Assembly: GCA_018873245.2 (NCBI GenBank)
Contig: JAEMBT020000009.1
Span: 3,808,242 to 3,872,241, forward strand
Length of the DNA: 64,000 nt
From: Archegozetes longisetosus
Lineage: Eukaryota; Arthropoda; Arachnida; Sarcoptiformes; Trhypochthoniidae
Direction: 5' to 3'
Shown: in pieces, positions 56,455-64,000 of the stretch
How positions within the stretch are numbered: the stretch's first letter is position 1
How the letters are laid out: each line of letters begins with the position of its first letter
Notes under the pieces: generated by a model
Databases searched by the model: none
Told to the model about the DNA's origin: nothing
What the model saw: only the letters and a program-made list of their open reading frames with translations
Program-made: the position numbers and the translations under genes

Positions 56455-56658
56455 GTATTCGATCAATGCTTTAGAGAAATTTTTATTTCAATACAATCTT
56501 GTTTATACGAAAATTCTATTTAAAATATTCTACTTTATCTCTAAAGCAATCTTCTGGCGCTCGATACCTTGACATTTGTGTTTAGAGTCTTCAAAATAGT
56601 GGAAATAGAGATTTCAATTTATCTGAGACTGCGCCTATTTTATAGTATGTTCCATTAT

Positions 56659-56823
56659 CTAAAAGAATGCTGTTATGAGATAAAGGATGTACTGTTGACC
56701 GATAAAAGTTATACCTTGATCCCGGATCAAACGTTCGGTTAAGCAAAAGGTGCAAAATATAAGGTGGCAAAAAGGACAAAGATAGTGATTGCAAAGCATG
56801 ATCAGTCTCTTACAGTTAGCCAT
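56659..56823 (-). pseudogene. Short Cys/His-rich (RING-like) fragment
   Basis: ATG at 56823 opens MANCKRLIMLCNHYLCPFCH then LIFCTFCLTE. The spacing C-x6-C-x-H-x2-C-x2-C-x4-C-x2-C looks like a zinc-binding RING/B-box type start. The frame ends after 54 codons (TAG) without a second half. Probably the first piece of a decayed gene; chance is possible. Confidence 0.25.
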
Positions 56824-56999
56824 AGCAAAAATCAATAAATAAATTGAATTAAATTACTATAATAACTGTCTAAAAGTCACAGGATGTAAAGTAATCATGA
56901 GAAATACCAAGTAATTACAATGAGAACCTTAAATTATGACTCACTCCATATGATAAAATCAATATACTAACTATAATCGTAGGATTTGTTTTTGAGTCA

Positions 57000-57542
57000 T
57001 GGTAAACTACCTTTCGTAAAATCTAGACTTGAAGCAGTTCGAACTTTGTTCATTACAAAGTTTTCTTGAATTTCGATCTTAATTTTATAGAAATTTTTTT
57101 GATCTATTCCAGCAACGAAAAAGAAATTCAAATTCGACATACGTCTAAGGACATATTTCTGATATCTTAAGTAAATTATAAATCGTAGGGCTACTAACTG
57201 CAATAAAAATCGATCGAGACCATAGACGATGCTATAAGATGCTATCTCAACTATAAGGTCGAATAAAGTTGAATTTTTGAGATGATGACACCCTATGATG
57301 CCGAATATAGTCTCAATGAACTAGTGTTGCAGATGCGAGTCTAACGATTTATCTATTTGAAACGTCGGGAATATGCGATTGTATATATGTCGAAGTTGAA
57401 TCCACTTTTCATTGTTGGAATAAATCAAAATTATTATTCCTAAGGAAGTAAGATCAAAATTTCAAGGAAAGTTTATAATGAATACAGAAACGCGCTTTGA
57501 TTATTTTTTCAAGTCTAGATTTTACGAAAGGTGGTTTACTAT
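57000..57542. mobile_element. Tc1/mariner-type MITE with about 190-base inverted arms
   Basis: Left TGGTAAACTACCTTTCGT then AAAATCTAGACTTGAA; right inverse TAGTAAACCACCTTTCGT and the same AAAATCTAGACTTGAA. Similarity continues imperfectly through gatctattccarcaa.gaaaa and ttcgacatay to about 57190 and 57350. No intact transposase. Target duplication unclear (TA-rich). Confidence 0.75.
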
Positions 57543-58764
57543 GTCTTAAAAGTAAGTCCAGTGGTTTTATAGTCGATAAAGTGTACGCAAATAGATCTTT
57601 TTCACGCTTAACATACTTATGAATCACTTTAATATTAAGTAATTAAGATTGTGAAAACTTTCATAAACATAAGTTTAGGCCTGACTTATGGTAAAACAAA
57701 GTAATGAACTTTTACATGCATAATCGTTTTACTGATAAAAGTTCAAGAATACTTGTAAACAAATCTCCCTTAAAGAGATTTAAAGATAAATTTTGAATTT
57801 GATGACTTATTATAAGATATAATACAGATCGTCCAAGATAAAACTAAACTCAGATAAAGCAGTTAAAGGCTATTACAATTTGATACTTTGATCGCAAGTA
57901 ATATCAATTACTCATATACTGAAAACTTGATCTGTCAAAATGAACTTTTATTGATCTAATGTAGTTTACAAAATAGTGTTCAGAAATGTTCTCTACACAT
58001 ATGCTTATTAATGCTATAAATTTCAATTATAGTCGTACTTGTTGATCTTTTTTTACCAAATTTATCAGCAAGTTTTTCTCTAGTTCGATCATAAGACTTA
58101 TTTGATAAATAAGTTTTATAAATAAAACTCTTCGTTTTATTGAGAAGACCATTTTAAATACTACTTTTGTTTTTATCTCAAACATTATGATTAAAAAGTT
58201 GACTTTTCTTTTACTCATTTCAAACTTTATTCATAGCTGCATCTAATCGATGTGTAATATTAAAGAAAAATTATACTCAAAATTTGAATTTAGTTGTATT
58301 TTGGATAATCTGTACTTATCAAAATAATATCATTTATTATTTGTTCTATCCTATCCTTGTTTGGTTCATATCTTATTGGCTTTTATTGTTTTTAAGCGCG
58401 CATTTTGACGTATGCATTTTGTCTGACTGCAAATTTGAGTGACTTATGGAGCCCAAAAATTAATCTATTTCATATCCTTTTAGAGTTAACAAATAAAAAT
58501 CTATTGGTCGATGGTACCGATAAAAAACAGTTTCTGACTCGTAAACAAATGAAATCTTTGTAGAAAGAAGATAAAATTTATCTAGATGGGCACGTATTCT
58601 TCAAGGTGTAGTTAAGTGAAAGTGTTTCGTTTTAAAAGCTTCGGTTTTTAACCCATAATGCTAAAGAATCTCGTATCATTTATACAATACTGTGCGATCA
58701 ACTTCTGAAATACATTAAAGCCAATATTTTAATTGAAAGTAGACGGACATAACTTACTAATGAA
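57543..58764. other. Intergenic, upstream of the GPCR
   Basis: No other gene seen in 1.2 kb; no promoter motif supported. Confidence 0.4.
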
Positions 58765-59766
58765 ATGAAGAACGAATCACTAAATAATGAATTTGATTTA
58801 AATGATCATGTTAAAAGCACTTTTATTCGTGATATAATCATACTGCTATTTTACTTAATAATTATTAAAGTAGCATTGTTTGCAAATATATTAGTTTGCA
58901 AAGTAGTATTCTTAATTTCGCCAAATCGTGAACGAAAGAGAGCGCATATTTTAATGGCAAATATGGCAATAAGCGATATTTTATGTGCTATCAGTCTACT
59001 CTTACAATGGATTTTTTGCTATAAAACAATCGTAAATAAATCAGCAATCAGTGAAGTTATTTGTGGTATAAGTAAGTTAACTGAAATGGTATCAAGCTTT
59101 GTGTCAAGTCTATCATTTGCTGTGGTTGCTATTGATAGATATGCTGCCGTATCATCAATGGTAAGATCGGAAAATCGTAGAAACTTTGTTCCGCTTTACA
59201 TTACAGTTACATGGTTGATTCCGCTAGTTTCCATCGTTTCTCTTTCGGCATCAATAAGAGTCTTTACATATTCATTAACTTCTAATAGAATAATAGACTG
59301 TCGGGTTATATTCAACTTTCAAAATCCTTTTCCAAGTGTACTAATAAGACATATTCGATTGATTGGAGAAACTATATGTCAATGTTTACTACCATTGATG
59401 GTGTCGGCGTTTTTATACACTAAGTTTATATATAAGATCAAGAAACACACCGAGGGTAACGTAACGCTAAATATGATTAGAAATTCTAAAGATGGGTCAC
59501 AAAAAACCAAGTTATTGGTAATAATGGTATTACTTGTTGGTTTATGTTGGATACCGTTTTATGCAAGCCTGTTGTATAGTTTTTACGTAAAGCCATTAAC
59601 TACTAATTCTTGTGATTCAACCACATCTCTTCACGTTTCCTTATTGATTGGTATCAGCACATGTTCTTTTAATCCACTCATTTATTGGTGGTCTAATAAA
59701 ACATTCCGCGCTGAAGTAAAGAAAATTTGGAACTTTATCATGTGTAGAAATCAAACAAGTCGATAA
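58765..59766 (+). CDS. Class A (rhodopsin-like) GPCR, probable neuropeptide receptor
   Basis: An intronless, intact 333-aa seven-helix receptor of the plasma membrane, expected to signal through heterotrimeric G proteins. TM1 contains LFANILVCKVVF (conserved N). TM2 contains ILMANMAISDILCAISLLL (conserved D). TM3 starts after EVICG (disulphide Cys) and ends AVVAIDRYAAV (DRY motif). TM4 has VTWLIPLVSIV. Loop 2 has the partner Cys (IIDCRVIFN). TM6 has LLVGLCWIPFY (CWxP). TM7 has GISTCSFNPLIYWW (NPxxY). A palmitoylatable Cys follows (IMCRN). The ANMAISD / CWIPF / SFNPLIYW combination points to the NPY/RYamide/tachykinin-like neuropeptide group, but the ligand cannot be named. Short N-terminus with NES glycosylation. 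AATAAA at 59820-59825. The lack of introns could reflect retroposition or lineage-typical structure. Confidence 0.85.
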   Translation: MKNESLNNEFDLNDHVKSTFIRDIIILLFYLIIIKVALFANILVCKVVFLISPNRERKRAHILMANMAISDILCAISLLLQWIFCYKTIVNKSAISEVICGISKLTEMVSSFVSSLSFAVVAIDRYAAVSSMVRSENRRNFVPLYITVTWLIPLVSIVSLSASIRVFTYSLTSNRIIDCRVIFNFQNPFPSVLIRHIRLIGETICQCLLPLMVSAFLYTKFIYKIKKHTEGNVTLNMIRNSKDGSQKTKLLVIMVLLVGLCWIPFYASLLYSFYVKPLTTNSCDSTTSLHVSLLIGISTCSFNPLIYWWSNKTFRAEVKKIWNFIMCRNQTSR

Positions 59767-60111
59767 ATTTAATTTTACTAAAGTTAGATTCATAAACATA
59801 ACAACAATTTTGTATAAAGAATAAACCAATAAACAATTCCAAAACTATTAACTTTAAATTAAAAAAATTGAAAGGCTTATTTTCGACTGTTACCACTATT
59901 GAGGCTCTTAAAAGTGGCCCATTGAAGCACTCATATGGTGAATAATAGTCTGCATACACTCCCATAAGCTTAACACTTATTAACGTAAATGTGTATCCTT
60001 TTTGTAAAGGTTTCTTTTAAACAATCAAGTTCTCGTCTGCATCAATAACAAAAGGTGTAGTATGAAGATATAAATTTTTTCTACTTTTGTTTAGAAATAT
60101 ATACTATAATA
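59767..60111. other. Intergenic, 3' flank of GPCR
   Basis: Poly(A) signal at 59820 and nothing else recognised. Confidence 0.4.
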
Positions 60112-60250
60112 GCAAACTTTGAAGTAAGGTGCAAAGCAGGAAAGACTTGCTTTATTGCTTTATTTATATAACTTCATTAAGTTATGAATAATACTTTAGT
60201 TTATGAAGTTCTAAAGTGTTTCTTGCTTTGCACCATACTTCAAAGTTTGC
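60112..60250. mobile_element. Palindromic 139-base MITE
   Basis: Arms GCAAACTTTGAAGTAAGG then TGCAAAGCAGGAAA, and the inverse GCAAACTTTGAAGTATGG then TGCAAAGCAAGAAA. Flanked by TA on both sides (60110-60111, 60251-60252). Tc1/mariner-type by its TA target. Confidence 0.8.
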
Positions 60251-60252
60251 TA

Positions 60253-60851
60253 TTTGCTGTAAAGCCAACACCTTTACTATGTCGATTTTTATCCAAATGC
60301 ACGGTGAAGGAAGTAAACTATATGAAGGAATTTTTATTATCTTTGATATGATTTATATTCTGTTTTAGTTAGATAATAAGGACTAGATCTCGTTTATACA
60401 GAAATAAAGATTTCATCGAAGTTTCTACTGTATATTGAAGGTTTATATGTAGTCTTTACCCAATCATGAAGAAATTAAATGGTTCTTGCATTGCTTCGTT
60501 ATAGTAGTAAAGAAATGTAGTGTCACACTTATTTTTTTGTGACATGGGATCATTCCAAATATGAAAAACTCAACTAAATGTTTAATATAAAGTTTTTCAT
60601 TTTACCTAATTCTTATCAATAAGTCAGATTGAACTCGACAGAGAGTGCTTTGCATTCTAATGTATTTATTGTTCTATACTTATTTGTACTGTAAGCTTTT
60701 ATTGAAAATTATTAGTAGACGTTAAATAGATGAAAATTATTTTTTAATAAGTGCTTTATTATAACGAATTTTCTCTTAATACAATGATTGAAAAATTTGG
60801 CAAACTTATCAGATCATATATTATTATCATCATTCATAGACTATAGTAATG
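60253..60851. other. Intergenic, includes dispersed repeat copy 2
   Basis: 60540-60730 is the second copy of the dispersed repeat at 44130-44400. No gene. Confidence 0.4.
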
Positions 60852-60859
60852 TTTAATGC

Positions 60860-61526
60860 TAGAGGTGCCAACACCTCTTAGTCAATAAGCTAGAGAAAAA
60901 ATATCAAAGGGGGATCCTTATACACGAAACTTTTATTTGAGCACATAGTTATGTAATCAATATCATATTAAGTTTTAAAATAATTTCTTTCTTGATTTAG
61001 CTGCTTCTTTAATTCGCAGTCTTTTGATACGTGATCATGAAACTATACAACTCATAAAACAATGAAATTTTATACAGAATTCAGTTTTGACTTGAGGTAC
61101 AGTTAAACGATTCCTTTCATCTGTCCATAAAATTTTCATTACGCTGAATATCTGTTTGACAAAATCATTTCCAATTGATACACAATCAAATAAAATGTGG
61201 ACTAAACTAAATGGGTGTGAAAATGTTTATTTAAATCAATTATAGCTTAATACTTATCAGAATAAAATATCATTTTCAATGAGTGTGTATTGGTTTATTG
61301 TTCAAGTATTAGAGCTAAGTATTTGAAGGATTAAAATAGAATTAAGCATAAGTTTAGTTTGCATATAAAAGTCTCTCAAATATTAAGTTGAAATTTCGTG
61401 AATCAAAATTGATTTTACTATCACTTGACTAAATCATTCGGTATTTAAAATATTTTTATAAGTCAAATAAAGACTAGAGATTAGAGCCTCTTTTTTAAGG
61501 GTCGAGCTGGAGAGTTGGTATCCCTA
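60860..61526. mobile_element. hAT deletion derivative with transposase C-terminal part
   Basis: Ends TAGAGGTGCCAACACCTC and inverse TAGGGATACCAACTCTCC. The flanks TTTAATGC (60852-60859) and TTTCCTGC (61527-61534) are an eroded 8-base duplication (6 of 8). On the minus strand about 61227-60985 reads FSHPFSLVHILFDCVSIGND then FVKQIFSVMKILWTDERNRL and TVPQVKTEFCIKF. After one stop it continues SRIKRLRIKEAAKSRKK. The ..F.VM..LWTDERNRL....VK.E..IKF pattern is the dimerisation-domain end of an animal hAT transposase. The rest of the transposase is deleted. Confidence 0.75.
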
Positions 61527-61534
61527 TTTCCTGC

Positions 61535-62688
61535 TTCAATCTTCTTACGTGTCTGTAGTGGACTTAATATTTTAGATTTTTCACTGTGCTTGAAAAATTC
61601 ATTAGATTCAAAGTTTTCGATTTTGTCTTTTATGACTTTTGTTAGTTTATTATATTCAATATTAGATTAATATTCAAATTAGTAAATCTTATATATGAAT
61701 TTTCTCTATAGAATTAACTTTGCGATATGTTTATGTGACAAGATTTCATTTTGATAGTCTCGAAGGATCTAGAACTTTGATTTATTGAACTTAATGATGA
61801 TTATTTCATGCATATTATTGATGTTACTATTCCTGATTATAAGATTATCGCAGATTACAGAAGGAAGCTTTGCATTTAACTTTTCTAATTTTCATTTATA
61901 AAATATTCTTTCGTTTTAGTTGTTCACTTTTAATACCAATCCATTAATGATAGCAAAATAATCACTTATTTGGCGAATATCGTTAACATCTTCAATATTT
62001 TTGACAATTTACGAATTATCAGTAAAAGTACATCTAATGAAATCTTTTGACAATTAAGAATAATTTGATAAGTAAAATTCTTTTATCGATTACTTGAGAC
62101 CTAATAAAGAAAGGATGAGTAATATTTCATTGTTATTGATGAGATTACTTTACAATTATTTAAAAGATTCACATTTATATGACTTAAGGTAAAAATGCTT
62201 GTATATTTACGAAAGTATGTTTCAAACCTTCCAATATTATTATCTAGATGTGATATAATATCAAAGTCCTTGTTCAATGGATTATAAACTGTAATAAAAA
62301 GTATGTAATTCTCATTGTATTTTATTTCAACATAAAAGTAGTCAAACAAACAGTTATATCCTCTTTATTTGTTGTGACTCAGGCTTTTCCTCTGACGAAC
62401 AATACGTCAAATGAATCAGTTTTCAAATTAAAGACAACTTAACAATCATATGAAATCAGTTCAACCTGATAGAAATACATTAGTTTTACTTATAGTGTCA
62501 AAACTGTAATCATCCGTCAAAAGTAGTGACACTAATTCATCTGAAAGTCCAATTAAGAATACTATCATTTGTTATTCTTCCATATGTGGAGAAACCTTTT
62601 ATTTTATGATAAATGCTCTGTTCAGTTCACACAAGTTAATCTATGGATGATGTTTAGTGAGAGCCAAATCAAATGAATAATAAGTAAA
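61535..62688. other. Intergenic, no gene seen (1.15 kb)
   Basis: AT-rich upstream region of the receptor-like gene. The minus-strand open stretch 62101-62349 is not supported. Confidence 0.4.
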
Positions 62689-63351
62689 ATGTGTTATGGA
62701 TTGAAATACCTAAAAGTCTTTTTATTCGTATTCGTTAATCTGAGTCTGAAAACATTCAGTCACTCCATAAACAACTGCTCAACTATCGAAAGTTTAGGAA
62801 GAAAATTCTACAGTTATCTAGATGTATACCATTTTGTGATTAGCTCTTCAATGAATAATGTGTCAATACATGTTTGTAATGGCAATTATTATAAACGGAG
62901 TTTTGAATTAATATGTAATGCAAGTAATTATTTGTCCGGTTCAGATGTTTCTTTTTCTCGCAATGAAACTCTCAATGTTTGTCATGTAAAAGATGATAAA
63001 AAGTACTTTCTCTGTTTTAAAGATAAAATTTTGATAAAATGTGATACAAAAACAGATCTAAAAACTTTGTCAATTGTTCTGGGTGTAATTTTATTAGTTT
63101 CTGTTTTATTAATATTAATCATAGCATATGTTTGCATTCGCCATTATAAACAGAAATCCAAAGCATCGCATAGTGCTTTTTATATAAATCATCCAAATGA
63201 ATATAGTGATGTTATTACAAATGATTATTATTCTATTGACTCAAACTATTCGTCGATTTGTGGAGACATTACTCTTAGAATCTATAATGACATGCTTGAC
63301 AATCAGATTTCATGTTATGATATGATTGAAGAAAATCCTGTTTACACATAA
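62689..63351 (+). CDS. Unrecognised single-pass receptor-like protein (220 aa)
   Basis: A single uninterrupted ORF. Residues 1-26 form a signal peptide (LKYLKVFLFVFVNLSL). The ectodomain (about 27-123) has six Cys, an even number suggesting three disulphides, and glycosylation sites NCS, NVS, NAS and NET. Residues about 127-150 are a transmembrane helix (LSIVLGVILLVSVLLILIIA), followed by basic RHYKQKSK. The cytosolic tail (about 68 residues) is tyrosine-rich: YSDV, YYSI, YSSI, YNDM and YDMI, all of the Yxx-hydrophobic type, and the C-terminus ENPVYT has an NPxY motif. Such motifs recruit clathrin adaptors, PTB-domain proteins or, when phosphorylated, SH2 proteins. No known ectodomain family is recognised. 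It has no detected relative in this window. The regular topology and clean frame argue that it is real. Confidence 0.65.
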   Translation: MCYGLKYLKVFLFVFVNLSLKTFSHSINNCSTIESLGRKFYSYLDVYHFVISSSMNNVSIHVCNGNYYKRSFELICNASNYLSGSDVSFSRNETLNVCHVKDDKKYFLCFKDKILIKCDTKTDLKTLSIVLGVILLVSVLLILIIAYVCIRHYKQKSKASHSAFYINHPNEYSDVITNDYYSIDSNYSSICGDITLRIYNDMLDNQISCYDMIEENPVYT

Positions 63352-64000
63352 ACTCTGAATGAAGTTAAACCGAATCACTCGACATGAATTATTTCAATTA
63401 GTTTATTTACAAAGTTTAAAATAGGTTTATTTTTCAGGAATCGTCATAAAACAAGTGCCCATAAAGGAAAAAATTTTCATATCATTATTGATGCCTTCTT
63501 TACTCTAAATGTAATAAGTGGAGAATCATTCGAGCTCGTAATTTTGAATTTCTCTTAAAATTCAAACGGATTTGTCTTTAATCGGTACACACTAAAAATA
63601 ATTTGACTACTTTTCTTTTTTGGGTAACCTATGAAACACAGTAGAGTTTAAGAATTGTTGTTTTAAGTGAAATGCACTTAGTAATCTATTTCAAACTAAT
63701 TTATTATACTATATAAAATATCATTACTTATTAATAAGTAATTCTAAAATAAATATTATTCTTTCATTTTTCTGGTTATAGATTTTTGCCTACGATACTT
63801 TGAATTTTCAAAAAGTTTGGCAATAAACTCAATACACAAGTCATTTTCATCAAATTTAACTCAACTATTTCATGAAGTTGAAATTGATTGCAAATCTTAT
63901 TTCAGGATTAGGATTAGAAATAGTTCGCACTTATTTTAATGAGTAACTACTTTTTTGTACAAATTCTTAGGCGAGAAAGGTTTTTTCGTGTTTTATTTCA
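63352..64000. other. Intergenic to window end, no gene seen
   Basis: AT-rich 3' flank; AATAAA near 63750 could be a distal poly(A) signal. Confidence 0.35.

Noticed and set aside
58027-58218. 63-codon minus-strand frame upstream of the GPCR
   Set aside because: Lys/Ile-rich chance frame without domain.

Overview
The window is AT-rich nuclear DNA from an animal, most likely an arthropod and probably a mite or related chelicerate. The evidence is short GT-AG introns (mostly 50-100 bases), lineage-expanded seven-helix gustatory receptors with the same three-exon 3' end, an ABCH-type ABC half-transporter (a subfamily best known from arthropods), an acid-lipase-type lipase, F-box/LRR duplicates, an ML (NPC2/MD-2-like) protein and a dense layer of cut-and-paste DNA transposon debris. 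The lineage is inferred from family content only. I saw no convincing tRNA, rRNA, CRISPR, LINE or LTR element.

Layout. 1-16 kb is a gustatory-receptor array: the 3' end of one copy (1-342), two nearly identical copies broken at different places (5787-7111 and 11348-12666), and two older fragments (about 7.45 and 15.7 kb), with transposon relics (SWIM-finger fragment, MULE, hAT MITE, long-TIR mariner) between them. 16.3-19.3 kb holds a decayed DUF924 gene directly against an ABCH transporter that lacks a visible first exon. 21.8-23.5 kb (minus) is an intact seven-exon lipase. 24.3-26.6 kb is a near-complete pogo/Tigger transposon inserted in one copy of a direct repeat. 27.4-28.6 kb is a long inverted-repeat element; 30.3-31.7 kb is a decayed Merlin transposase with a small membrane-protein ORF overlapping its start; 32.7-33.7 kb has two hAT derivatives with perfect 8-base target duplications.

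34.4-43.7 kb is an F-box/LRR cluster: one intact gene (minus) and two decayed copies (plus), one carrying a hAT element that itself carries a Tigger MITE. Between them lies an ML-domain secreted protein gene whose last exon is interrupted by another Tigger MITE. 46.9-48.3 kb is an intact gustatory receptor (413 aa). 49.5-51.8 kb is transposon and coding-like debris. 52.8-54.8 kb (minus) is a 5'-truncated, decayed LDL-receptor-like gene (YWTD propeller, EGF, transmembrane tail). 58.8-59.8 kb is an intronless class A GPCR, probably for a neuropeptide. 62.7-63.4 kb encodes an unrecognised single-pass receptor-like protein with a tyrosine-rich tail ending in an NPVY motif.

No operon or multi-gene machine was seen. 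The window reads as a chemosensory/receptor gene neighbourhood shaped by tandem duplication, pseudogenisation and repeated bursts of hAT, Tc1/mariner/pogo, MULE and Merlin elements. The best candidates for something undescribed are the tyrosine-tail receptor at 62.7 kb, the small ORF overlapping the Merlin transposase, and the MITE-interrupted ML gene. All calls come from reading sequence by eye; no alignment or database search was run.
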